This document shows, piece after piece, positions 35,544 to 42,547 of a stretch of DNA of 64,000 nucleotides (position 1 is its first letter; every line of letters starts with the position of its first letter). Made by a program: the position numbers and the translations under genes. Source of the DNA: Paenibacillus chibensis (GTDB lineage Bacteria > Bacillota > Bacilli > Paenibacillales > Paenibacillaceae); the NCBI RefSeq assembly GCF_004001045.1, contig NZ_BIMK01000027.1, positions 62,001-126,000 of the forward strand. Direction: 5' to 3'. The notes under the pieces are model-generated. The model had not been told where the DNA came from. It was given only the letters and a program-made list of their open reading frames with translations, and ran no database searches.

Positions 35544-36017
35544 TCAGATCTTCTGCAGCTGGGCGCGAATCGCCCTCTTCTCAGAGGTAAAACGTTTGGC
35601 AATGCCACTCAGACCCGCCAGGTTAAACACGGATACGTCCATGCTGTTCAGCTCTTTGAGATCGGCCGTCAGACGGGACTTCAGCTCATTCAGGTCCTTA
35701 ATCCGGCTCTCCTGCACATGGCCGGCCCTGGGATCGGTCAAATCCGAACCGTATTTCTCCGCCAGAAGGCTGTTAACCTTGTCCAGCTCCGCCTGAAGCG
35801 CGACTCTCAGCATATTTACGCGCCGCTTCATGCGGGCTCCCGACATCACATAAATCGCAAATCCAACCAAGAGGATCGCTGCGCTGTATACCAGCCAGTA
35901 CCAGGTTCCATGCGCGGCCTGCTTCTCCCCGGACACTTCGGTTCCGGAAGCTGCATACGTCCGTGTCACCAAGCCCAGACCAGCCAGCCAGATGGTCATT
36001 CCTATTCTTTTCATCAT
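35544..36017 (-). CDS. Uncharacterised membrane protein with coiled coil
   Basis: 157 aa. Signal-like N-terminus (MTIWLAGLGLVTRTYAAS), an external linker, one transmembrane helix (residues about 40-62) and a C-terminal helical, charged region with heptad-like spacing (LRVALQAELDKVNSLLAEKY, then ESRIKDLNELKSRLTADL). AAGGAG precedes the start. I do not recognise the family. The gene downstream of a small winged-helix-like gene on the same strand suggests a two-gene unit. Confidence 0.6.
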   Translation of the reverse strand: MMKRIGMTIWLAGLGLVTRTYAASGTEVSGEKQAAHGTWYWLVYSAAILLVGFAIYVMSGARMKRRVNMLRVALQAELDKVNSLLAEKYGSDLTDPRAGHVQESRIKDLNELKSRLTADLKELNSMDVSVFNLAGLSGIAKRFTSEKRAIRAQLQKI

Positions 36018-36076
36018 ATCTTTTTGCTCCTTCTAAGATGTCAGACAAACCTTGAGTCTTTAGGCTCCGAGCATGT

Positions 36077-36385
36077 TTACGCTTCGGTTCTCGCCTTTTC
36101 TTTTTGCTCGACGGGGTCCAGCACTTCGCTGCACAGTTCCTTCAGCATCGCCTGGATTTCCTTGAATTCCTCAATCCCCGTTCCCGTCAGGCTGTACTCC
36201 TCACCGTGCGCAGTCAGGAAATTCAGATCGGTCAGGTGCTCCAGCTCTTTTTTGACCTCGCGCTCGCCTACCTTGTAGCCATGGCGCGCCAATTCCGGCT
36301 CCATATCCCGTATGGTCAAATCCTTTGAGTGGGCATGGAAAAGCATATGAATTCCCATAAATAAGTTTTGCATATCTGCACGCAT
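36077..36385 (-). CDS. Small helical protein, possible winged-helix regulator
   Basis: 102 aa. MRADMQNLFMGIHMLFHAHS is followed by LTIRDMEPELARHGYKVGEREVKKELEHLTDLNFLT, which reads like a helix-turn-helix with a wing (EEYSLTGTG). This resembles small winged-helix proteins, but I cannot name the family. The chosen ATG has GGAGGGAG upstream; the longer frame does not. Confidence 0.6.
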   Translation of the reverse strand: MRADMQNLFMGIHMLFHAHSKDLTIRDMEPELARHGYKVGEREVKKELEHLTDLNFLTAHGEEYSLTGTGIEEFKEIQAMLKELCSEVLDPVEQKEKARTEA

Positions 36386-36525
36386 GCTGCCTCTCTCCCT
36401 CCAATAGTGGCTTGTTTTACGGCCATCTTGACTTTGTCCTCGGCTCGTTACCATTGTTTACCCTGGTTCTAAGGCCAGGAAACAAAGACTGGTTCACCTG
36501 TTCGCCGTGAGCCCTCATCTTTTTC

Positions 36526-36552
36526 TTGACGCAGGGAGTAATCATGTATACT
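36526..36552 (+). promoter_or_regulatory. Promoter of GAF-domain gene
   Basis: TTGACG and TATACT with a 15-bp spacer, 42 bp before the start codon. A TTAACC-ATC-GGTTAA dyad lies just downstream (36563-36578) and could bind a regulator. Confidence 0.4.
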
Positions 36553-36593
36553 ATCTTTAATAATTAACCATCGGTTAAAAGAAAGGGTGGAGT

Positions 36594-37076
36594 ATGATGT
36601 TCCAAGCACTTCCTTATGAAGGAAACCGGAGCGAGCAGTTTTCGGCCGTTCTGGAGCAACTGAAATCTCTCATTCACGATGAACCCAGCTCCATCGCCAA
36701 TCTGGCCAATGCCTCAGCGCTGCTGAACAGCTTTCTGCCGGATATTAACTGGGTCGGGTTCTATTTGTACGATGGACAAGAGCTGGTACTCGGTCCTTTC
36801 CAAGGCCTTCCGGCCTGCATCCGCATTCCCCTGAACCGCGGTGTGTGCGGCACGGCTGCTGCCGAACGCAGAACGCTTGTGGTCGATGATGTGCATGAAT
36901 TCCCGGGACATATCGCCTGCGATGCGGCCTCCAACAGCGAAATCGTCATCCCGCTCGTAAAAGATGGGCAGCTTCTCGGCGTACTCGACATCGACAGTCC
37001 GCTAAAAGGACGTTTTGATCACGAAGAACGCCAGTTTCTCGAACAGTTTGCGCAAATCATCAGTTTGAAAATGTAA
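36594..37076 (+). CDS. GAF-domain free methionine-(R)-sulfoxide reductase (YtsP-like)
   Basis: 160 aa, a single GAF domain. It reduces free methionine-R-sulfoxide. The catalytic cysteine pattern of this family is visible: ACIRIPLNRGVCGTAAA and HIACDAASNSEIVIP (three Cys in the expected segments), with INWVGFYLYDGQELVLGPF at the start. GGTGG lies before ATG. It is a single gene between a promoter and a terminator. Confidence 0.88.
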   Translation: MMFQALPYEGNRSEQFSAVLEQLKSLIHDEPSSIANLANASALLNSFLPDINWVGFYLYDGQELVLGPFQGLPACIRIPLNRGVCGTAAAERRTLVVDDVHEFPGHIACDAASNSEIVIPLVKDGQLLGVLDIDSPLKGRFDHEERQFLEQFAQIISLKM

Positions 37077-37094
37077 TTTTCTGTCATTCTCTTC

Positions 37095-37136
37095 AAAAGC
37101 CTGGTCTTCTGCCGCAAACGGCGGACCAGGCTTTTT
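37095..37136. terminator. Terminator between GAF gene and TipAS gene
   Basis: AAAGCCTGGTC...GACCAGGCTTTTT with an inner GCCG / CGGC stem; between convergent genes. Confidence 0.8.
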
Positions 37137-37150
37137 GCTTCCGTACCGCT

Positions 37151-37576
37151 TCACTTTAATTCATGTTCGGCAAAATAGGCCATGGCAGCGCGCAGAAACT
37201 GCGCAAGAAGAGGATGATAGGAATCGAACAGCTTTTTATAATCGGGCTGCTCTACGTAGAGTTCCCCCAGCCCCTTGTACACATCGGCGGTTGGCGTGTA
37301 ATACTGCGTCATGGACTCATAATGCTGACGGATAATATGCTGCACCCGCGAGCTTTCCGGCGACTCTCCGTCCGTGATGGCTTCCGCCAATGTACGGTTA
37401 ATCCGGTCCACCTGCTGTTGGGAATTGAGATAATCCTCCTTCGTCCACTGCTGCATTTTGGCCTTGCTCTCCAGAATCCGGTCGCCGGAGGCATCGCTGA
37501 AAGGACTCAGCACATCCTGCTCAGGCAACCTTTGAACATCCGGCATCAGTTTACGTTCCATTTCTTCTGGTTTCAT
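37151..37576 (-). CDS. TipAS antibiotic-recognition domain protein
   Basis: 141 aa. The helical stretch MQQWTKEDYLNSQQQVDRINRTLAEAI and the aromatic-rich HYESMTQYYTPTADVYKGLGELYVEQPDYKKLFD match TipAS, the thiopeptide-binding domain of TipAL-type regulators. Here there is no N-terminal MerR DNA-binding domain, so it may act as a drug-sequestering protein. It starts MKPEEMERKL with GGAGGG upstream. It lies downstream of, and on the same strand as, the Smr-less MutS2 gene, but a terminator separates them. Confidence 0.8.
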   Translation of the reverse strand: MKPEEMERKLMPDVQRLPEQDVLSPFSDASGDRILESKAKMQQWTKEDYLNSQQQVDRINRTLAEAITDGESPESSRVQHIIRQHYESMTQYYTPTADVYKGLGELYVEQPDYKKLFDSYHPLLAQFLRAAMAYFAEHELK

Positions 37577-37782
37577 ACATTGATTTCCCTCCAATATCTG
37601 TCTTAGACTTTATTTCTTCTATCTATATAATGGTTAAATGGCATAAAGGCGTGATCGGACCTGCAGCTTTGTCCGTGAATCATTCGATACATTATGGCGC
37701 AAAAGAGAACATATCACCTACTTTTCATTACCCCTTCCATCAAAAATCAACCGCTTCAAGCGGCGGATAGACGAAAATGCCG

Positions 37783-37826
37783 AAAAGGCAGGGTGACAGC
37801 CTGTATCCGGCCTCTCCCTGCCTTTT
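37783..37826 (-). terminator. Terminator of the MutS2-like gene
   Basis: AAAAGGCAGGG / CCCTGCCTTTT with inner GCC pairings; T-rich on the minus strand. Confidence 0.75.
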
Positions 37827-37831
37827 CTTAT

Positions 37832-39877
37832 TCAGATATCCTCCGGCTTGCGGATGATCTGGAGCCCTTCCACATGCCTCTTCTGCATCAGCTTGCTCTT
37901 CTTCCGGTTCTCCTTGCTTTCAAATACAATATCGAAGTCGTAATCTTCCGGATAGAGATTCCCTTTCTCGATATACAGCTTCAGCCGTTTCCGGTTGATC
38001 TTCAGCTTTTGCTTCTGGATCATGACCCCGACCATGCCCTTCGCATCCTCCTCTTGGTAGACAATACCGGTACGCCCGAAGGAGCTGACGTATACCGCGT
38101 CCCCGACCTCCAGGCGGCGCTTGTTCCTGATCGCCTCCGGGTCCGGTTCCATTATGTCCATACGTGAGCCCTCGGCTGCCGCCTGTTGTTCCCGAAGACC
38201 CTCTTTCCCCTTCCTGCCTGTCATCCGGGGGCTTCCGGACGGTTCAGACGGCTCTGGCTCTATCGCCGCTTTCTCGCAAGTATCGTTCGCCTGCTTCTCC
38301 AATCCGGCCTGTTCAGCCGGCTCCGCTGCCGTCAGCTGCGGCTTCTGGTGCTGCAGCACATCCCGTGAGCGGTCGATAATGCCGCGCGGCATGCCCAGCT
38401 TCGTGGCAATCTCAATCGCGTAGCTTTGGCCCGATTCGCCGATCGTCAAACGGTACAGCGGCTCGAGCGTGTTGACGTCAAATTCCATCCGCGCATTCTG
38501 AAAGCCGGAGGTACGGGAAGCAAATCCCTTCAGCTCATTAAAATGCGTGGTCACCATCATCATCGCTCCGCGGCGGTTCAGCTCCTCAAGTATCGCAATG
38601 GAAAGGGACATGCCCTCTCCCGGATCGGTTCCGGCCGCAAGCTCGTCAATGAGCAGGAGCGTCGATGGGTTGGCCGTATTCACCATGGCGATCAGCCTGC
38701 GGATCTGGGCGGAGAAGGTGCTGAGCGACTGCTCGATGCTCTGCCCGTCGCCGATGGCTGTCATGACCTGGCCGAATACGGCAAATACGCTCTCTTCCTC
38801 CACAGGTACCAGCAATCCGGATTGAACCATCAGCGTCAGCAGACCCAGCGTCTTCAGAGCCACGGTTTTCCCGCCGGTGTTGGGTCCGGTAATGATCAGG
38901 GAGCGGTATCCGGTCCCCATCTCCATGTTTAATGGTACCATCGTCTTTAGCATGAGCGGATGCTTCGCGCCCCGAAGCTTGATCCATCCCTTATCGTTTA
39001 GTTGAACCGTCCTTCCCCCGATGGAGCGGCCGTATTTGGCTTTCGCAAATATAAAATCATAGTTGCCCGTGATGTCGATATTAAGCTGCAGATCGCTGCC
39101 CGCCGCCTCGAGCATGCCCGTCAGCATGCTCAGCACGACGCTTTCCTCGCGCGCCTCGTCGGCCTCCAGCATCCCCAGCTCCGTTTGCAGCATGGAGATT
39201 TCCTCCGGCTCCACGAACACCGTCTGGCCGCTGGTGGATTGATCGAGCACCGCACCCTTAATCTGCTTGTGGTACTCGCGTTTTACCGGCACGACATAGC
39301 GCCCGCCGCGCACGCTGACCAGATGCTCCTGAAGAATCGCGCCGTGCCGCGAGAGGATGGAGCTCATTTTTTTCTGAATGCGCTCTTTGACGACGGCGAT
39401 TTTCTTGCGAACCTTTTCCAGCTGCTTGCTGGCCTGATCATCCACCTTGCCGAAGCGGATGCAGCGCTCAATTTCGCTTTTCAGGCGGGGCAGCTCCTGC
39501 ATCGAGGATGCATACATGCTGATCGTGGGCGCAATGTCACTTTTGCCCGCCATGTACTTCCGCAGCTGCCCGCAGCTGTGCAGAAAGATCTGGACCGCGC
39601 TGAAATCCTGCTCCGTGAACAGGTAGCCGGTATGCAGCAATGAAGCGATATGCTCAATACCTTCGAGGGAAGGCAGCGGCACGCTCGCCCCTTTGTCGAG
39701 CAAGGACTTTGCTTCCGCGGTTTCCCGCAGCGCGGCTTCGATTGCCCGCAAATGGCTCCCCGGCGCCAAAGCATCGATATGATGCCGGCCGGCATAGGAT
39801 ACCGCGTATTCCCGCAAGCTTTCCTTCAATTTGTCATACTCCAGCATGCTCATCGTAATGTTGTCCATGAATGTCAT
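37832..39877 (-). CDS. MutS2-family ATPase lacking the Smr domain
   Basis: 681 aa. The clamp/lever helical core (1-300), Walker A GPNTGGKT (331-338), Walker B LLLIDELAAGTDPGEG (407-422) and the STFSAQIRRL and TTHFNELK motifs are those of MutS2. After the coiled-coil and a KOW-like region (GDAVYVSSFGRTGIVYQEED) the protein ends in a basic tail; the C-terminal Smr endonuclease domain (DLRG motif) of full MutS2 (about 785 aa) is absent. B. subtilis MutS2 binds collided ribosomes. A long regulatory leader precedes it. AAGGAGG lies close to the ATG; the next ATG three codons in is an alternative. Confidence 0.88.
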   Translation of the reverse strand: MTFMDNITMSMLEYDKLKESLREYAVSYAGRHHIDALAPGSHLRAIEAALRETAEAKSLLDKGASVPLPSLEGIEHIASLLHTGYLFTEQDFSAVQIFLHSCGQLRKYMAGKSDIAPTISMYASSMQELPRLKSEIERCIRFGKVDDQASKQLEKVRKKIAVVKERIQKKMSSILSRHGAILQEHLVSVRGGRYVVPVKREYHKQIKGAVLDQSTSGQTVFVEPEEISMLQTELGMLEADEAREESVVLSMLTGMLEAAGSDLQLNIDITGNYDFIFAKAKYGRSIGGRTVQLNDKGWIKLRGAKHPLMLKTMVPLNMEMGTGYRSLIITGPNTGGKTVALKTLGLLTLMVQSGLLVPVEEESVFAVFGQVMTAIGDGQSIEQSLSTFSAQIRRLIAMVNTANPSTLLLIDELAAGTDPGEGMSLSIAILEELNRRGAMMMVTTHFNELKGFASRTSGFQNARMEFDVNTLEPLYRLTIGESGQSYAIEIATKLGMPRGIIDRSRDVLQHQKPQLTAAEPAEQAGLEKQANDTCEKAAIEPEPSEPSGSPRMTGRKGKEGLREQQAAAEGSRMDIMEPDPEAIRNKRRLEVGDAVYVSSFGRTGIVYQEEDAKGMVGVMIQKQKLKINRKRLKLYIEKGNLYPEDYDFDIVFESKENRKKSKLMQKRHVEGLQIIRKPEDI

Positions 39878-39968
39878 GAACCTCCTTTATGTTCTCAAGG
39901 TTATAAGAAAAACGTCTATCGACGTACTTTCAAAGAAGTCAGACCGCGTTTAGCTGTAGTTTTTCTTG

Positions 39969-40017
39969 CGATTATAGAATGGTTCAGCTTCGCTGAAATC
40001 TATAAATTCTATAATCT
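39969..40017. repeat. Hairpin repeat, copy 2
   Basis: Outer arms GATTATAGAAT / ATTCTATAATC are 11-bp perfect; an inner stem TTCAGC / GCTGAA is also present. The left block CGATTATAGAATGGTTCA matches copy 1 (34238) at 17 of 18 bases. It lies between two terminators and the MutS2-like start codon. Confidence 0.65.
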
Positions 40018-40022
40018 TAAAA

Positions 40023-40063
40023 AACAAAAAAAGGACAAAGAACGCATACGCGATTCCTTGTCC
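40023..40063 (-). terminator. Second intrinsic terminator in MutS2-like leader
   Basis: Minus-strand stem GGACAAGGAA / TTCTTTGTCC (one G-U pair) with inner CGC / GCG, followed by TTTTTTTGTTTTTT. A second barrier between the leader promoter and the gene. Confidence 0.7.
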
Positions 40064-40173
40064 CTTGGTGATCCGTTCCGCTTCATATCCTTGTCGTCCT
40101 CGAAAAGCGAGCTCTCATCGAGCAGCCCGTTTTTCCATGCGTATACAGGCTCCGAACCAACTCCTATATACGC

Positions 40174-40203
40174 AAAAAAACCGTGCTGCAAGAGCACGGT
40201 TTT
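40174..40203 (-). terminator. First intrinsic terminator in MutS2-like leader
   Basis: Perfect 11-bp stem AAAACCGTGCT / AGCACGGTTTT, loop CTTGC, then further T on the minus strand. It ends the transcript from the promoter at 40519-40547 unless it is bypassed. Confidence 0.8.
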
Positions 40204-40463
40204 CAAAAGGCGTCGCTCCGGAATCTCTCCGGATCAAGCAGCCCTATGGATAACAAAGAATGAAACAGCAGCCAAGGTGCCGTTTGATGCTTCGCGTGTT
40301 CTTAACTATTTCCAGAACCATGCAGAAACACAAGCAAAGCCGCGTCCGAAAAATAACCGGTTCGCCCTGCCGTTAGCCTGCCGGAAAAAGCGTAAGCAAA
40401 CAAAGCTGCCTCCATCGGGTCAGCTTGCTCAGCCTCTTTCCTGTGGTTCAATATGGAATTTGA

Positions 40464-40487
40464 TTAGTTAAGAACAACCACCGTCAT
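40464..40487 (-). CDS. Leader peptide MTVVVLN
   Basis: Seven codons and a stop: Met-Thr-Val-Val-Val-Leu-Asn. AAGGGAGAG lies six bases before ATG, an ideal spacing. Codons 4-8 (GTT GTT CTT AAC TAA) form the left arm of the long-range inverted repeat. Placement in the leader between promoter and terminator matches known stalling-leader ORFs of antibiotic-inducible genes. Confidence 0.55.
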   Translation of the reverse strand: MTVVVLN

Positions 40488-40518
40488 CAAAATCTCTCCC
40501 TTGGTTTAGGATGAGGTA

Positions 40519-40547
40519 AATTTACCAATGATTTTTAATCCTGTCAA
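40519..40547 (-). promoter_or_regulatory. Sigma-A promoter of the MutS2-like leader
   Basis: Perfect -35 TTGACA (40547-40542), 17-bp spacer and -10 TAAATT (40524-40519). It starts only 5 bp after the stop codon of the glucosidase gene on the same strand. Confidence 0.65.
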
Positions 40548-40551
40548 GCCC

Positions 40552-42243
40552 TTATGCCTGGAGCTTGTACACTCTGGATTCGTACGGCCGCAGGCGAAGC
40601 GTCCGGGTGAGATCCTCGTTCCCTTTGACCGGATAATTGGAGATGAGCAGCTCCCGGGGATTCGGATTCATGCCCTGCGGCAGCTCGAGCTCCGGCTCCC
40701 CGCCGAAAAAATTGAGAATGACGAGCAGACGGACATCGCCAAGCGTCCTTGTATACATATAGATTTCCGGGTCTTCAGGCAGCAGCAGCTCATATTTGCC
40801 GTACACGATCACTTCATGCTCTTTACGAAGCGCGATCAGCTTTTTGTAATAATAGTAGATCGAATCCGGGTCCTTCAGCGCGTCCTCCACGTTAATCATC
40901 GGGTAATTGGAATTCACCCGGATCCAGGATCTGCCCTTGCTGAACCCGGCTTCCTCGCTTTTGTCCCATTGCATTGGCGTTCTGGCATTGTCCCTGCTTT
41001 TTTTCCAGATGACCTCCATAATTTTATCTTCCGGTACGCCCTTGTTCATCTGCTCCTCATAGAAATTGAGCGTCTCCACGTCCCTGTAATCATCAATCGA
41101 CTGGAAGGCAATATTCGTCATGCCGATTTCCTCGCCTTGATAAATATAAGGAGTCCCCTCCAGCATATGCATGAAGGTCGCCAGCATTTTGGCCGATTCC
41201 ACACGGTATTTCTTGTCGTCTCCAAACCGCGAGACGCAGCGTGGCTGATCATGGTTGCACCAATAGTTCGCGTTCCAGCCCTTGTCATGCAGGTCCACCT
41301 GCCATGCCGTCATGACCTTCTTAAGCTCCAGCAGGTTCCAGGGACGGATATTCCATTTTCCCGATCCCCCGGATGCGGCATCCAGCTGCATATGTTCGAA
41401 CTGGAACACCATGTTGAGCTCGTTTCGGGTGTCGCCGACATAACTGAGCGCCTGCTCCGGACCGAGTCCCGAGGTCTCTCCCACCGTCATGATATCGTAA
41501 TGGAAAAGGACCTGCTCATATAAATTGTTCAGCAGGGTGTGCACATTCTCCAGGTTGGAGAACAGGTCATAGGCCCGCACGGTCGGCAAATGGTTCGGAT
41601 TCGCACCGTCGGGCAGGCCGGCAGCCTTGGCAATATGGGCGATGGCGTCGAAACGGAAGCCGTCCACCCCTTTTTTCAGCCACCATTCCACCATCTCATG
41701 CATGCTGCTGATCACATTCGGGTTTTCCCAGTTCAGGTCAGGCTGATGCTTGGAGTATAAATGCAGGTAGTACTCGTCCGTTGTTTCATCGTACTGCCAG
41801 ACTGAACCGCTGAAGTAGGATTCCCAGTTATTCGGCGGCCCGCCGTTTTTCCCCTTGCGCCAAATATAGTAGTCCCGCTTCGGATTGTCCTTCGAGGCTC
41901 TCGATTCGATAAACCACGGATGCTCGTCCGAAGTATGGTTCAGCACCAGATCCATCATGATTTTCAGGCCGCGCCTGTGCGCTTCCCACAGCAGCCGGTC
42001 AAAATCGTCCATCGTGCCGAATTCCTTCATGATGTCCTGATAATCGCTAATATCATACCCGTTATCATGGTTTGGCGATTTATAGACGGGACAGATCCAG
42101 ATGACATCAATCCCCAGTTCCTTCAGGTAATCCAGCTTCGCTATAATTCCCCGCAGATCTCCCATACCATCCCCGTTCGTATCCAAGAAGCTGATCGGGT
42201 AAATTTGGTATACAACGCTTTCCTTCCACCACTTTTTGTTCAT
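40552..42243 (-). CDS. GH13 alpha-glucosidase (oligo-1,6-glucosidase/maltase type)
   Basis: 563 aa. N-terminal TIM barrel with catalytic Asp199 (GFRFDAIAHI), Glu256 (TVGETSG) and Asp332 (CNHDQPR), then the C-terminal beta domain. The calcium/loop motif DTNGDGMGDLRGI is intact. The residue after the nucleophile is Ala200; in related enzymes Val there favours alpha-1,6 bonds and Ala/Thr favours alpha-1,4, so maltose-type substrates are more likely. No signal peptide: cytoplasmic. The start MNKKWWKESV has GGAAGGAG upstream. It is not flanked by sugar transporter genes. Confidence 0.9.
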   Translation of the reverse strand: MNKKWWKESVVYQIYPISFLDTNGDGMGDLRGIIAKLDYLKELGIDVIWICPVYKSPNHDNGYDISDYQDIMKEFGTMDDFDRLLWEAHRRGLKIMMDLVLNHTSDEHPWFIESRASKDNPKRDYYIWRKGKNGGPPNNWESYFSGSVWQYDETTDEYYLHLYSKHQPDLNWENPNVISSMHEMVEWWLKKGVDGFRFDAIAHIAKAAGLPDGANPNHLPTVRAYDLFSNLENVHTLLNNLYEQVLFHYDIMTVGETSGLGPEQALSYVGDTRNELNMVFQFEHMQLDAASGGSGKWNIRPWNLLELKKVMTAWQVDLHDKGWNANYWCNHDQPRCVSRFGDDKKYRVESAKMLATFMHMLEGTPYIYQGEEIGMTNIAFQSIDDYRDVETLNFYEEQMNKGVPEDKIMEVIWKKSRDNARTPMQWDKSEEAGFSKGRSWIRVNSNYPMINVEDALKDPDSIYYYYKKLIALRKEHEVIVYGKYELLLPEDPEIYMYTRTLGDVRLLVILNFFGGEPELELPQGMNPNPRELLISNYPVKGNEDLTRTLRLRPYESRVYKLQA

Positions 42244-42277
42244 GACCGTCTCCTTCCCCTCTAAGGTCCGACTATTC

Positions 42278-42306
42278 TTTACAAGTCGCGGCAAACACTT
42301 TATAAT
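42278..42306 (+). promoter_or_regulatory. Promoter of ArsB/NhaD-family transporter
   Basis: TTTACA (42278-42283), 17-bp spacer, perfect TATAAT (42301-42306). It directs a leader of about 235 nt before the start codon. Confidence 0.65.
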
Positions 42307-42380
42307 TATTGTAAACCATTTTTCAAATCCCCTTTCACATCGGGGCAAGTTATTTTAAATCGCATAGATAACATTCGGAG

Positions 42381-42415
42381 GAGCCTGCCACGTGCGGGCT
42401 CTTTTTGTCTTTTTT
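42381..42415 (+). terminator. Terminator inside the transporter leader
   Basis: GAGCCTGC / GCGGGCTC (one G-U pair) stem, CACGT loop, then TTTTTGTCTTTTTT. It lies 130 bp before the coding start, so it is an attenuator candidate rather than a gene end. Confidence 0.7.
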
Positions 42416-42547
42416 AGCCTACTCGTCCTTCTTGGGGTCCGCATGTGGCAATATTCTCCTGATGCAAAAGGAGGATGGAAGCATGACCTAAAGCTAAATC
42501 TATTGCTGCAGCCGCATCAAGACTCAAGTGGGAGGATCCTAGAACCT

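Larger units (their letters stand above)
40174..40512 (-). promoter_or_regulatory. Structured leader RNA, candidate attenuator of MutS2-like gene
   Basis: About 340 nt from the predicted transcription start to the first terminator. It holds a leader ORF, a 12-bp perfect long-range inverted repeat (TGTTCTTAACTA at 40476-40465 and its complement at 40308-40297, 156 bp apart), an AAGCTG / CAGCTT hairpin and a CCGGA / TCCGG hairpin. The left arm lies within the leader ORF, so ribosome stalling would open the stem. A free-standing noncoding RNA is the alternative. This fills most of the 674-bp gap 39878-40551. Confidence 0.6.

Noticed and set aside
40009..40206. 65-codon minus-strand ORF in the MutS2-like leader
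   Set aside because: It starts within the first terminator stem and its C-terminus is encoded by the second terminator; no clear ribosome site.
40174..40512. RNase P RNA, tmRNA, SRP RNA or 6S RNA
   Set aside because: The segment begins with a GTTCTTAAC-like block as in rnpB, but lacks GAGGAAAGTCC and other conserved elements of these RNAs; an attenuator with a leader ORF explains it better.
42392..42547. GTG-started 52-codon N-terminal extension of the ArsB/NhaD transporter
   Set aside because: The GTG lies inside the stem of a strong terminator and the extension is unlike the family; the ATG at 42548 has its own ribosome site.
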